From RUG100 sp050953405 (lineage in GTDB: Bacteria > Bacillota > Clostridia > Peptostreptococcales > Anaerovoracaceae): DNA of 64,000 nt. Under the pieces are notes generated by a model that did no database searches, was not told the origin of the DNA, and saw nothing but the letters and a program-made list of their open reading frames with translations. The stretch covers positions 1-64,000 of the forward strand of contig JBMNMP010000001.1 in the NCBI GenBank assembly GCA_050953405.1, given 5' to 3'. Positions 8,577 through 16,561 of this stretch are shown here, piece after piece (the first letter of the stretch is position 1; the number at the start of each line of letters is the position of its first letter). The position numbers and the translations under genes are program-made.

Positions 8577-9466
8577 TACAATGTCCCCGTCCGCGATCTG
8601 CGGTTAATAGCATTCTCATCTACATGGTCGATGCTGTCTGACAAGGTGTCTAACATCTGCTGTTTGTGGTATTGCAGCGTACCTTCAATCTTAACAGAAT
8701 CCAGTGGATGCACCGCCCAGAAATAGCAGTCCGGCAGGTCGAGCCGCAATAAAAATTCCCGCTCTTCCTCCAGATTTTCTTTTTCCGAGGCCTGCACAAA
8801 TATCCCGTCCTCTATATCCCGGTCAAGCTTTGTTCCCGCAAATGCGGACATTGTGTTGATCAGAATCTTATGCGGTCTGATCTCATTCTCAAGAGCGGCA
8901 GACGCGTCCGCGCTCTCCATGCCGCGGCCCTTCCCGGCAGTGCCGAGCATCAGGAGATCGCAGTGGCGGATACCGGCGACATTCAGCCGGAGACACTGCT
9001 CCTTTGTTTCTTCCGCAGTATAGCCTTTGTTCAGGTTCTTGAGAACATCATCCAGCCCGCATTCGACACCGATATACAGATCATCCACACCTGCATCTTT
9101 AAGTTCCTTCAGTTCCGCATCGCTCTTACGGATAATGTTATCGGTTCTGGCGTACATCGTCACCGTTCTCGTGTTCGGGATATATCTTTTGATCAGATCT
9201 ATCCGCTCTAAAAGATGTTTTGCGGAAAGCGCAAACGGATCTGCCCCGACAAGGTATACCCGGTCGATCCGGTCAAGATATCTGCCATAGCCTTCCCGCT
9301 CTTCCTTGAGGAATCCCTCGATCTCTTCCAGAGAGATCATCCTGAAGGGAATATCCTTGTACATGCTGCAGAACGTGCAGCTGTTATGCGTACACCCCTC
9401 GGTCACCGGGATCAGGAAAGTGTTCGCCTCTATCGGCGGGCGGTATATCGTTCCATTGTATTTCAT
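8576..9466 (-). CDS. Radical SAM protein A
   Basis: 296 residues. The [4Fe-4S]/SAM motif is EGCTHNSCTFCSMYK (C-x4-C-x2-C) near residue 30, and a TIM-barrel follows with GADPFALSA, ARTDNI, DLYIGVECG and LLMLGTAGKGRG. It is a paralogue of the next gene upstream (protein B). Substrate unknown; the barrel resembles Elp3/HemN-type core domains without accessory domains. The ATG at 9466 has GAGAAG 8 bp upstream; a GTG 9 bp further up is possible. It belongs to the operon behind the HxlR-type operator, suggesting a role in stress from electrophiles or oxidised metabolites. Confidence 0.85.
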   Translation of the reverse strand: MKYNGTIYRPPIEANTFLIPVTEGCTHNSCTFCSMYKDIPFRMISLEEIEGFLKEEREGYGRYLDRIDRVYLVGADPFALSAKHLLERIDLIKRYIPNTRTVTMYARTDNIIRKSDAELKELKDAGVDDLYIGVECGLDDVLKNLNKGYTAEETKEQCLRLNVAGIRHCDLLMLGTAGKGRGMESADASAALENEIRPHKILINTMSAFAGTKLDRDIEDGIFVQASEKENLEEEREFLLRLDLPDCYFWAVHPLDSVKIEGTLQYHKQQMLDTLSDSIDHVDENAINRRSRTGTL

Positions 9467-9484
9467 AATGATCACTTCTCTTTC

Positions 9485-10384
9485 TTATTCGCCGGGCGCA
9501 CTGTAACCCTGCGAGGCATACTCCGTCCGGAACTTGCGCAGCTTTTCCTCGCCCTGCTCGTCAATGATGCTCTGAATTCCGTCGATCAGCTCCTGCTTGT
9601 GCTCCGGGATAGTCGTCTTTACGCGGAACGGCACGGAGATATGCTCGGCCTGGAATACGGTATGATTATCCAGCCTGCGGAGAAATTCCTGCAGTTCCTG
9701 GAGACGTTCCACTTCTCCCGCTTCCTCATATTTCCCGCGCTGCGCCATATGCCAGAGTCCGGTCTTCGGGACAAGCACCAGCGAGGAAATATCGATCATC
9801 GACGGATGCAGGCCATGATAAAGTTCCGCCGTTTTGACGGCGTGATTCAGGCCGTACCCTTTGCCGCCAAGTCCGTTGATCCAATTCACAACATATGAGA
9901 ATCCCGCAGCATCCAGCTTTTCCAATTGTTCCCGTGCCGTTTTCGCGTCATAACCCTTATTCATGAATTTCAGCAGATAGTCGTCGCCGGATTCCACGCC
10001 GATATACGGATCCTTGAATCCCGTGTCCTTCATATTCCGGATCTGTTCCTCCGTCTTATCCACGAAATTGTCAATCCTCGCATAGCCACCGATCTCCTGC
10101 ACCGAAGGGACATATTTGTGAATCAGCTCCGCCGTTTTCATCAGCGTGTCGTAATCCGTCGAAAACGCGTCCGCCGATTGCAGGAAAATCCGCTTCGGAG
10201 ACCCAAAGTACATCGGGATCTGCTTCACGTCCTCCTCGATTTCCTCCATGGAAGATTTTTTATATTTATCTGTTTTGTAATAGCTGCAGAAGAAGCAGCC
10301 GTTGTGTGAGCAGCCAGATGTCAGCTGCAGAAACCCCGATTCCGCCTCATACGGCGGACGGTTGATGCCACTTGCAAAATGCAT
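9485..10384 (-). CDS. Radical SAM protein B
   Basis: 299 residues, the same architecture as protein A: N-terminal GINRPPYEAESGFLQL, cluster motif SGCSHNGCFFCSYYK, then QSADAFS, ARIDNF, DPYIGVESGD and a Gly-rich LGGKGYG loop. It overlaps neither neighbour (16 bp after the OYE gene, 18 bp before protein A). Two diverged paralogues kept side by side suggest two related substrates or a heteromer. Function unknown. Radical SAM activity is well supported by the motif, the substrate is not. Confidence 0.85.
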   Translation of the reverse strand: MHFASGINRPPYEAESGFLQLTSGCSHNGCFFCSYYKTDKYKKSSMEEIEEDVKQIPMYFGSPKRIFLQSADAFSTDYDTLMKTAELIHKYVPSVQEIGGYARIDNFVDKTEEQIRNMKDTGFKDPYIGVESGDDYLLKFMNKGYDAKTAREQLEKLDAAGFSYVVNWINGLGGKGYGLNHAVKTAELYHGLHPSMIDISSLVLVPKTGLWHMAQRGKYEEAGEVERLQELQEFLRRLDNHTVFQAEHISVPFRVKTTIPEHKQELIDGIQSIIDEQGEEKLRKFRTEYASQGYSAPGE

Positions 10385-10400
10385 AAAATCACAGCCTTTC

Positions 10401-11423
10401 TTATTTCATGCCACGAAGCACGAAGATGCACCTGTGCCCCGGCGTCTGATAGCACATATTGCAGGAAATGCATCTCGCCGGTGCCGTGTCCCCGTTCTGC
10501 CACCTTCTGATCAGATCGGGCTCCCTGACAAGCGGTCTGGAAAGAGAAAGCATCTCAATGCCGTCCTCATCCACGATCCGATTCATGAGTTCCAGACTCC
10601 GCAGGCCCCCGACCAGAATGACAGGCACATCGCTTCTTTTTTTCAGTTCCTGCGCAAACGGCAGGAAATACGCCTCATCTTTTCCCGGACAAATGCCTGC
10701 GACCGAAGTCCCGTTCCCGCTGATCTCAATGGAGTCAATGCCGGCCTCCGCCATAATGAGGCAGGTCTCCATCGCATCATCCGGCGTCAGACCGCTGCTC
10801 CGGAAGTCGCTGCAATTCATCTTCATGGTGGTATGCAGATCTGGCACAACTTTTCTTACAGCCTCATAGATTTCAAGGAGCAGCCGTGTCCGTTTTTCCT
10901 GACTCCCACCGTATTCATCCGTTCTGTGATTGAAATACGGGCTGATGAAGCGGCTCACCCAGAAATTATGCGCCGCATGGAGCTGCACACCGTCAAATCC
11001 CGCTTCTTCTGCGCGTCTGGCCGCGTCAGCAAACAGCCTTGTGATGTTATGAAGATCATTCACAGTGCAGTCATCTGCTTCCAATATGCCGCGCTCTGTC
11101 ACATACTCTCCGAGTGCCAGCTGCGTAATCACCCTTGAACCGTGCTGATGACATACATCCGTCAGTGCCTTCCATCCGGGTATCTGTTTGTCATCCGAGA
11201 GCCTTGCCATGCCATCCGCCAGATACATGTCGCTTCCCTGTACACTTGTGAAGCCGGTGATGATTGTCCCGACGCCGCCTTCCGCGAGTTCCCTGTAAAT
11301 CTGAATCTGCTCTTCCGACGGCGACCCGTCCGGATTCGCGATGGCTTCCCATGTAGCTGACCGCACAATACGGTTCTTAGCCACCAGATGGTTTATATGC
11401 ACTTCGTCAAAAATCGTACGCAT
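10401..11423 (-). CDS. Old Yellow Enzyme-type NADH:flavin oxidoreductase
   Basis: 340 residues, a single FMN TIM-barrel. Family signposts are KNRIVRSATWE at the N-terminus, VGTIITGFTSV, the substrate-binding LHAAHNF segment followed by NHRTDEYGGS, ILVGGLRS, and SRPLVREPDLI with its phosphate-binding Arg. A Cys cluster (CISCNMC, then CIFV) ends the barrel. The large C-terminal domain of dienoyl-CoA reductases is missing, so it is OYE-like. It reduces activated C=C bonds of enones and similar electrophiles. Its position next to a nitroreductase under an HxlR regulator suits detoxification. The start at 11423 is close to the preceding stop (7 bp). Confidence 0.9.
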   Translation of the reverse strand: MRTIFDEVHINHLVAKNRIVRSATWEAIANPDGSPSEEQIQIYRELAEGGVGTIITGFTSVQGSDMYLADGMARLSDDKQIPGWKALTDVCHQHGSRVITQLALGEYVTERGILEADDCTVNDLHNITRLFADAARRAEEAGFDGVQLHAAHNFWVSRFISPYFNHRTDEYGGSQEKRTRLLLEIYEAVRKVVPDLHTTMKMNCSDFRSSGLTPDDAMETCLIMAEAGIDSIEISGNGTSVAGICPGKDEAYFLPFAQELKKRSDVPVILVGGLRSLELMNRIVDEDGIEMLSLSRPLVREPDLIRRWQNGDTAPARCISCNMCYQTPGHRCIFVLRGMK

Positions 11424-11430
11424 CCGTGCA

Positions 11431-12081
11431 TCACTCCTTTATTGTGAGAATTTCCTCCACAGGCAGACGGGACGACTGATACGCATTCAGCCTGTCATCC
11501 GCCGCATAACCAAACCCGATTCCCATGATAATGTCCTCGTTTTCCGGAATCCCGATAATCTCCCTGAGTGCATCCGGAAACTTGACAAACTCATAAGCGG
11601 GGATGGAATCAATTCCCTCATCCTTTGCGGCGAGCATAATGGACAGGCCAAACGCGCCAAGGTCATAGACCGCCCAGCCCGTGCATCCTTTTTCAAGTGT
11701 CAGATACGCAATGGCCGGAGCGTTAAAAAGAAGCTCGTTTTCTTTCAAAAAATGCGCCAGATCTTTATCCTGCGTCTTTTCCTCGCAGTCCTTCATAAAA
11801 GCGGCCATGTTTTCCTGTGACCTTGCCGAGTAATTGGTGCGGTGCCCTACCGGCATATCAGCGTATCCTTTCACGCCTGCCGCGTATTTCTCATGCCATA
11901 CACCCTTGATTTTTGCCAGAGACTCTCCTGTCGCAATATAGAGATTCCATGGCTGGTTATTCTCCCACGATGGTGTTTTGGCGGCAATCCGCACCGCCTC
12001 GCGAAGAAGTTCCTTATCAATTTCTTTTCCTGAAAAGTTCCTGACAGAATGTCTTTCGTCCATCAATGATTTAAATTCCAT
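11431..12081 (-). CDS. Nitroreductase family flavoprotein
   Basis: 216 residues. The FMN-phosphate site reads DERHSVRNFSGKEI, then AAKTPSWENNQPW, and later GAFGLSIMLAAKDEGIDS and IGIPENEDIIMGIGFGYA. Dimeric enzymes of this family reduce nitro groups, quinones or enones with NAD(P)H. A clean AAAGGAG site stands before ATG 12081. Second gene of the leftward operon. A second, diverged nitroreductase lies at 29568-30080. Confidence 0.9.
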   Translation of the reverse strand: MEFKSLMDERHSVRNFSGKEIDKELLREAVRIAAKTPSWENNQPWNLYIATGESLAKIKGVWHEKYAAGVKGYADMPVGHRTNYSARSQENMAAFMKDCEEKTQDKDLAHFLKENELLFNAPAIAYLTLEKGCTGWAVYDLGAFGLSIMLAAKDEGIDSIPAYEFVKFPDALREIIGIPENEDIIMGIGFGYAADDRLNAYQSSRLPVEEILTIKE

Positions 12082-12111
12082 AACAGCATTTCTCCTTTAA
12101 TAAAATGATTC

Positions 12112-12705
12112 TTATTCCTTATGCCCTTCTGTGTAATACGCATTGCTCATTCTCAAATCCGGCACAATCCAAAGGGCGGACATGACAAGGAGCAGAACAA
12201 CCGCCAGCATATGAACCGGAGCGATCAGTGATACCGCAACCGCACCGCCTTCCAGCAAAATGGAAAACATTTCCTTGCGACCTTTTTTCAGGGCTTTTCT
12301 TAACACTTCATTTTCCCCGCTGGAAATAATTGTTCTCTCGAGTACATAAAAAGACGCGGTTTCCAGCAGATTGACAAGCGAAAATAATGCAAGTGGCAAA
12401 GACGCAAACCCTGTTTTTGCCATCCAGCTGATGGACGCCGGAAAAAGCGATAATGTGAACAAAAACATCAGGTTTGCCCACATGATCTTCCCGTTGATTC
12501 CGTTTACAGATTGAAAGAGGTGATGGTGATTTGCCCACCGCATCCCGATCAGCAGGAAACTCAGTGCGTATGTCCCGATCAGCGGAAGCATCTCCATGAA
12601 TGCATCCCATGAGCTTCCCTCCGGGAATTCGATCAGCAGTACGATAACCGTGATAATGATCGCGATCACCCCGTCGCTGAATGCCTCGACTCTGCCTTTG
12701 TTCAT
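12112..12705 (-). CDS. TMEM175-family potassium channel-like membrane protein (DUF1211)
   Basis: 197 residues with six predicted membrane helices. The N-terminal helix carries the family hallmark GRVEAFSDGVIAII (RxxxFSD), which lines the pore in bacterial TMEM175 channels, and a second conserved part reads MRWANHHHLF. Start at 12705 is set by AAAGGAAG 8 bp upstream; the longer frame begins in the promoter. First gene of the operon that continues with two flavoenzymes and two radical SAM proteins. Potassium flux as a stress response is a reasonable inference. Confidence 0.85.
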   Translation of the reverse strand: MNKGRVEAFSDGVIAIIITVIVLLIEFPEGSSWDAFMEMLPLIGTYALSFLLIGMRWANHHHLFQSVNGINGKIMWANLMFLFTLSLFPASISWMAKTGFASLPLALFSLVNLLETASFYVLERTIISSGENEVLRKALKKGRKEMFSILLEGGAVAVSLIAPVHMLAVVLLLVMSALWIVPDLRMSNAYYTEGHKE

Positions 12706-12753
12706 GCTAAGCACTTCCTTTCTCTCGGTTTCTGTTATTATTATATTCATGAA

Positions 12754-12790
12754 GTACTTTATTGAAAAGTACGCACATTTTTGGTACTAT
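12754..12790. promoter_or_regulatory. Divergent HxlR-type operator-promoter
   Basis: The palindrome GTACTTT-ATTGA-AAAGTAC (12754-12772) holds the -35 element TTGAAA (12762-12767) of the rightward promoter, whose -10 TACTAT is at 12785-12790 (17 bp spacer). On the other strand a TATAAT (12741-12746) drives the TMEM175 operon, with its -35 region in the same palindrome. A third half-site GTACT occurs at 12784-12788. A dimeric repressor bound here would shut both directions. Confidence 0.65.
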
Positions 12791-12818
12791 GTAGACAGCA
12801 GTAATTCAGGAGGTTGTT

Positions 12819-13193
12819 ATGGCTAATAAGAAAAAATCCGATTATGAGAATCCTTATGAAAACAAATGCTCCATCGTTTACGCGATGGAGCTGATCGGCG
12901 CGAAATGGAAGATTCCGATCATCTGGCATCTCGCGCATTATAAGATTATGCACTACAACGAACTCAGGCGTCATCTGGGCGGCGTAACGAATACCGTTCT
13001 CGCCCGGAATCTGAAAGAGCTGGAACAGGACGGTCTTGTCATCCGCAAATCCGCCGGAAGCGTCCCGCCGTCCGTGACTTACGAACTGACTGAGGAAGGG
13101 AAAAAACTGACAGTGCCTCTGGATGGACTGTACCAGTGGGGGGAGCAGCACCGGCTGCTGTATCAGACGCCTTCTAATTCTACATCAAAATAA
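12819..13193 (+). CDS. HxlR-family winged-helix regulator
   Basis: 124 residues. The fold marker is ELIGAKWKIPIIWHL, followed by YNELRRHLGGVTNTVLARNL and the wing around SVPPSVTYELTEEGKKL. A conserved Cys (residue 17, in ENKCSIVYAME) sits where redox-sensing Cys residues of YodB/HypR-type members lie. AGGAGG stands before ATG 12819. It is divergent from the flavoenzyme operon and is the obvious candidate to bind the palindrome between them. Family knowledge: such pairs respond to quinones, aldehydes or disulfide stress. Confidence 0.9.
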   Translation: MANKKKSDYENPYENKCSIVYAMELIGAKWKIPIIWHLAHYKIMHYNELRRHLGGVTNTVLARNLKELEQDGLVIRKSAGSVPPSVTYELTEEGKKLTVPLDGLYQWGEQHRLLYQTPSNSTSK

Positions 13194-13265
13194 ACTCAAC
13201 TTCCGTAAAATGCACCCCCTTGAAGTAAATGCACCCTCTAAATCAAGTTTGCACCCTCCAAATTC
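13194..13265. repeat. Triple TGCACCC repeat, relic of an IS21-type end
   Basis: Three copies of TGCACCC followed by C/T-rich and A-rich bases start at 13211, 13230 and 13250 (spacing 19 and 20 bp). IS21-family elements carry such multiple about 20-bp repeats at each end for transposase binding. No istA or istB gene is here, so only an end remains. An IstB remnant occurs far away at 63244-63462. Confidence 0.45.
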
Positions 13266-14471
13266 TCAGGCGGCAAGGCTACCGCTGAATTGTATCAATT
13301 TCTGGAGGTTGATTTCCTGAATAACATCAATAATATCGTCGATGGATTTGTACGCCATAGGCGCCTCATCAATTGTCTGTTCATTCACAGAAGTCGTATA
13401 AACACCTTCCATAGCGGCTTTGTAAGCTTCCAGATCTATTCTTTCTTTTGCTTTAGTTCTTGACATGATCCGGCCGGCCCCGTGCGGTGCAGAATAGTTC
13501 CATTCCGGGTTTCCCTTCCCGATTGCAATGATAGATCCGTCACGCATATTTATCGGAATCAGGACCTTCTCTCCCTTGTGCGCAGCGATCGCGCCTTTCC
13601 GCAGGATCATTTCGTCTGTATCGATATAATTATGTATGGTGTGAAAAGCTTCCATGCCGCTCATCCCGGTCTTCTCAAGAATGATCTCTGCCATCTTTTC
13701 CCTGCTCCTGCGGGCAAACCTCTGGCAGATATCAACATCATGGAGATAATCCTCAAGAAAAGATCCATCGAGCCAGCACAGATCCTCAGGTATGTCCGGA
13801 AGTCTGGACCTGTAATCTGTTTCCAGCTCGTCCAGTGCTTTCTGTATCTCTTTTTGTCTGCCTTCAGCCTTATACGTTTCGATTATTTTCTCTCTTCTCA
13901 CGTAATAATCTTCTGTTCCGGCGTGAAGTTCAACTGCAAGATTCTGATAGATTTCAGCAACCTGTTTCCCCAGATTTCTGCTCCCGGAGTGAATGACGAG
14001 ATAATACGCGCCCCCGGAAGATCGATCTATTTCGATGAAATGGTTCCCGCCGCCGAGTGTGCCCAGCGAGCACCCCAGTCTTTTCGCGTAGCGCAGTGAG
14101 CGGCTGCACTTGAGGGCCGTCAGATCAAAGTCCTCAATACGCTCATCCCAGGTGTTCATCCCGGAAGGAATGTAATGAGCTGCTTCATCTATTTTTTCAA
14201 AGTCCAGTTCCTTTTCATCGAGCTTTACGGTGTACATTCCGCAGCCGATATCGACCCCTACAATATTAGGACAGACCTTATCGGTTACTGTCATGGTTGT
14301 CCCGATGGTACAACCCTTGCCTGCATGAACATCAGGCATAATACGAACTCTGCTGTTTTCTGTCAGATCATAATCACACATTCTGCGGATCTGCTCCACG
14401 GCTCTATCTTCAACGGTCTTTGCATAGCAGATCGCCGTGCTTATTTTCCCCTGTATTTCAAACATCTTCAT
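13266..14471 (-). CDS. rtcB: RtcB family RNA ligase
   Basis: 401 residues. Metal and guanylate site motifs are in order: MPDVHAGKGCTIGTTM, VGVDIGCGM (metal-binding Cys), LGTLGGGNHFIEI, VIHSGSRNLG, and APHGAGRIMSR with the nucleophilic His that takes GMP. RtcB joins RNA 2',3'-cyclic phosphate or 3'-phosphate ends to 5'-OH ends using GTP and Mn2+, repairing cleaved tRNA and similar breaks. No archease or RtcA gene is adjacent. Start ATG 14471 follows GGAAGG. It is divergent from the EamA transporter by 112 bp. Confidence 0.95.
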   Translation of the reverse strand: MKMFEIQGKISTAICYAKTVEDRAVEQIRRMCDYDLTENSRVRIMPDVHAGKGCTIGTTMTVTDKVCPNIVGVDIGCGMYTVKLDEKELDFEKIDEAAHYIPSGMNTWDERIEDFDLTALKCSRSLRYAKRLGCSLGTLGGGNHFIEIDRSSGGAYYLVIHSGSRNLGKQVAEIYQNLAVELHAGTEDYYVRREKIIETYKAEGRQKEIQKALDELETDYRSRLPDIPEDLCWLDGSFLEDYLHDVDICQRFARRSREKMAEIILEKTGMSGMEAFHTIHNYIDTDEMILRKGAIAAHKGEKVLIPINMRDGSIIAIGKGNPEWNYSAPHGAGRIMSRTKAKERIDLEAYKAAMEGVYTTSVNEQTIDEAPMAYKSIDDIIDVIQEINLQKLIQFSGSLAA

Positions 14472-14571
14472 TTACCTTCCATAACATATGTCTCCGCGCA
14501 TTCCACAAAATTAGTTTGCGGTGTTATTTGCTGTAGCGCAGTTTTTTATAGTCGCCCGGTCCGCCTTCCTA

Positions 14572-14586
14572 TATAATGTAAGTATG
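14572..14586 (+). promoter_or_regulatory. -10 element placed for a leaderless mRNA
   Basis: TATAAT at 14572-14577 is followed by six bases and ATG at 14584, so the usual start site (7 bp after the -10) is the A of ATG. No Shine-Dalgarno sequence is present. The -35 region is poor. Confidence 0.55.
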
Positions 14587-15501
14587 TCACAAAACAAGAA
14601 AGAATCGTTGCGGAAATACCATGTGCTGATGATAGCACTGGTCATAGTCTGGGGGCTGGAGTATTCAGTCGCCAAGGATGCGTTGAACACGGTGGACTCC
14701 ATCACACTGATCACTTTCAAGTACACGATCGGTGCCCTGATCATGCTCTGCATCCTCCTGGCCACGAAGAAGTTCCGCCTCATCCACAAAAAGGACATCC
14801 CGCGCTTCATATTATGCGCCATCTTCGGACAGATCCTTTATTTCTTCTGCGAGTATAACGCCATGGCCACAGTGCCGGTTGCCATGGTGACTATCGTGCT
14901 CTCGTTCGTACCCATCGCTTCGATCATTGTCGAGCGTTTTCTGTACAAACACAAAGCCAGTGCCTTTCTTGTGATCGGATCCGTGGTCTGCGTGGGCGGC
15001 ATCATACTTTCCATCGGTGCCGACAGCTCGCTGCTGTCGGGCGGCAAACTGATCGGCTATCTCTTCTGCGTGGGAGCTCTGATAGCCTGGGTATGCTACA
15101 ACTTTATGACCGGATCCATAGCCAGTGACTACGACTCGGTGTGCACAGCTTTTTACCAGATGGGCATCGCCGCACTGATGACACTGCCATACAGCATCTT
15201 CCACATGCCCGAGGCCGCTCTGATCACGCCGAAAGTCATCTCTGAGATATTATACCTCGGCGCCGTCAGCGCCGGTGTCGGATTCCTGGTAGAGATAATC
15301 GGCATCCAGAAGCTGGGCCCCACTTCCGCGGCAGTCTATTCCAACTTCATGCCGGTCACCACAGCCATCTTCGGCGTCTTTCTGCTGGGACAGCATCTGC
15401 AGATACTGCAGATCGTCGGCATGGTCATCGTCATCGCCAGCGGCTACTGCGTCATCCGTGAAAAAGCCCGCCTTGATGATCTCAGAAACCCGGGAAGATG
15501 A
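14584..15501 (+). CDS. EamA/DMT-family transporter
   Basis: 305 residues, ten hydrophobic helices in two EamA repeats (first repeat with VWGLEYSVAKDALN, second with FMTGSIAS...SAAVYSNFMPVTTAIFG). The family exports amino acids, purines or other metabolites; the substrate cannot be told. The start is set at MSQNKKE (14584) because the upstream frame overlaps the promoter; translation appears leaderless. A DUF523 gene converges on it with only 3 bp between stops. Confidence 0.85.
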   Translation: MSQNKKESLRKYHVLMIALVIVWGLEYSVAKDALNTVDSITLITFKYTIGALIMLCILLATKKFRLIHKKDIPRFILCAIFGQILYFFCEYNAMATVPVAMVTIVLSFVPIASIIVERFLYKHKASAFLVIGSVVCVGGIILSIGADSSLLSGGKLIGYLFCVGALIAWVCYNFMTGSIASDYDSVCTAFYQMGIAALMTLPYSIFHMPEAALITPKVISEILYLGAVSAGVGFLVEIIGIQKLGPTSAAVYSNFMPVTTAIFGVFLLGQHLQILQIVGMVIVIASGYCVIREKARLDDLRNPGR

Positions 15502-15504
15502 CAG

Positions 15505-15969
15505 CTACCCTTCGCAGCTTTCGAGATAAGCTGCGGCTTCTTTGAGTTCTTTTTCACTGAAAACACGGAAACCCGCATTTACCAGATACTCTGTGGAAAC
15601 ACCCTGGCCGGGGATCTTCCTGCCGCTGAAACTGCCATCGTATATAGTGCTGCTGCCGCATGCCGGACTGCTCTCCTTCATGATGCAGAAAGCCACATCA
15701 TGCAGCTGCGCCAGTCGCCGTGCCTCTTCCGCTCCCGCCTTGTACTCGGCGGTGACATCTCTGCCATCGCGCATCAGGACACGGTCCCCGCGTCGCTGCG
15801 AATCCGTCCTCGGCACCGTCAAGCCGCCGAAAACCTCGGGACATACCGGTATCAGCCGGCCCTCCTGCTTCCACTTTAAAAAGACCGGATCCTCTTCATG
15901 CTTATCGCCGCCGTCATATCTCACCATGCGTCCTCCGTAGAGGCATTCGCTGACAAGTATTTTTTTCAT
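15505..15969 (-). CDS. DUF523 family protein
   Basis: 154 residues: MKKILVSECLYGG start, VRYDGGDK, LIPVCPEVFGGLTVPR, then ESSPACGSSTIYDGSF, the conserved Cys-rich pattern of DUF523 (2-thiouracil desulfurase-related proteins). The start at 15969 lies just after the true beginning of the family; the open frame extends upstream through tRNA-Ala, which is not coding. Role inferred only from the family: possible sulfur removal or metal binding. Confidence 0.85.
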   Translation of the reverse strand: MKKILVSECLYGGRMVRYDGGDKHEEDPVFLKWKQEGRLIPVCPEVFGGLTVPRTDSQRRGDRVLMRDGRDVTAEYKAGAEEARRLAQLHDVAFCIMKESSPACGSSTIYDGSFSGRKIPGQGVSTEYLVNAGFRVFSEKELKEAAAYLESCEG

Positions 15970-16017
15970 AGTCCGTACCTTTCTCCCCTTCCCCATGATT
16001 GTAACATTAAAAAACTG

Positions 16018-16047
16018 TTGAAACCACCCGGCGATTTGGAGTATAAT
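16018..16047 (+). promoter_or_regulatory. tRNA-Ala promoter
   Basis: TTGAAA at 16018-16023 and TATAAT at 16042-16047, 18 bp apart, lie 13 bp before the tRNA 5' end. Confidence 0.75.
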
Positions 16048-16059
16048 GAATATCGCCGT

Positions 16060-16135
16060 GGGGATATAGCTCAGTTGGGAGAGCGCCAGGTTCGCAATCT
16101 GGAGGTCGAGAGTTCGAGCCTCTTTATCTCCACCA
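16060..16135 (+). tRNA. tRNA-Ala (anticodon CGC)
   Basis: 76 bases form a complete cloverleaf: acceptor GGGGATA with TATCTCC, D-stem GCTC/GAGC, anticodon stem CCAGG/TCTGG around loop TTCGCAA (anticodon CGC at 16093-16095), T-stem GAGAG/CTCTT with loop TTCGAGC, and an encoded CCA end. CGC reads GCG alanine codons. A hairpin plus T-run at 16152-16192 ends the transcript. Confidence 0.95.
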
Positions 16136-16151
16136 CATGAAAACGTCAGAG

Positions 16152-16192
16152 CCGTTGGAAACAGCCGGGAAGGCAGGATCCAGCGGTTTTTT
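16152..16192 (+). terminator. tRNA-Ala terminator
   Basis: CCGTTGG (16152-16158) pairs with CCAGCGG (16180-16186, one G-U pair) and is followed by TTTTTT at 16187-16192. Confidence 0.7.
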
Positions 16193-16222
16193 CTTGATGA
16201 ATTCACTGAAGAAATTCAAGGT

Positions 16223-16354
16223 TTTCAGTCTCCTTTAAGGTAGCTCGATTATTATAGCACCATCAAATAAATAATATCTTTTTCATAACAATCCTCTCAT
16301 TCATTTTACAACTAACACAAAAGTCTGCCGCGAGGCAGGCTTTTCTCTTTCTTC
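16223..16354 (+). repeat. Direct repeat copy 1 (tail of an FtsX permease gene plus box and terminator)
   Basis: This 132-bp segment matches 19484-19615 base for base at constant offset 3261 with only a few differences. In frame it still reads SVSF-K-VARLL-stop, the counterpart of the permease end SVSFKEAGLL at 19518. It contains the 30-bp box TTTCATAACAATCC... (16281-16310) and the hairpin AAGTCTGCC-GCGA-GGCAGGCTT (16321-16342). It marks the tail of an older copy of the ABC operon that is otherwise gone. Confidence 0.85.
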
Positions 16355-16432
16355 TCCCCCGTCATCTTCCGTGGAATTCTGAATTTATTTTTATATAAAT
16401 TACATATGGATTTCGAGTAGATGTTATGCTAT

Positions 16433-16457
16433 TATAATCGTGTTAGTCATGTCTAAC
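16433..16457 (+). promoter_or_regulatory. ABC operon promoter with DtxR-like palindrome
   Basis: TATAAT at 16433-16438 is followed at the expected start site by GTTAGTCATGTCTAAC (16442-16457), a near-perfect palindrome with TTAG/CTAA ends like operators of DtxR-family metal-responsive repressors. The rest of the interval to 16561 is a leader of about 100 bp with AAAGGAAA before the ATG; I see no riboswitch in it. Confidence 0.45.
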
Positions 16458-16561
16458 CAAGCCGGACAGCAGCCAGTCAGCCACAGGCCGTGCCAGCCCT
16501 TGGACTATACCGGTACCGCAGTTGATCGACAACGGAGTGAGAACAAGAAAGGAAACATAAG

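Noticed and set aside
13200..13260. CRISPR array from the three spaced TGCACCC repeats
   Set aside because: The repeats are only 7-8 bp and the spacers about 12 bp; no cas genes.
15970..16206. N-terminal extension of the DUF523 frame through tRNA-Ala (reading GGDKEARTLDLQIANLALSQ)
   Set aside because: This peptide is the antisense translation of tRNA-Ala, a known type of false protein; the gene starts at 15969.
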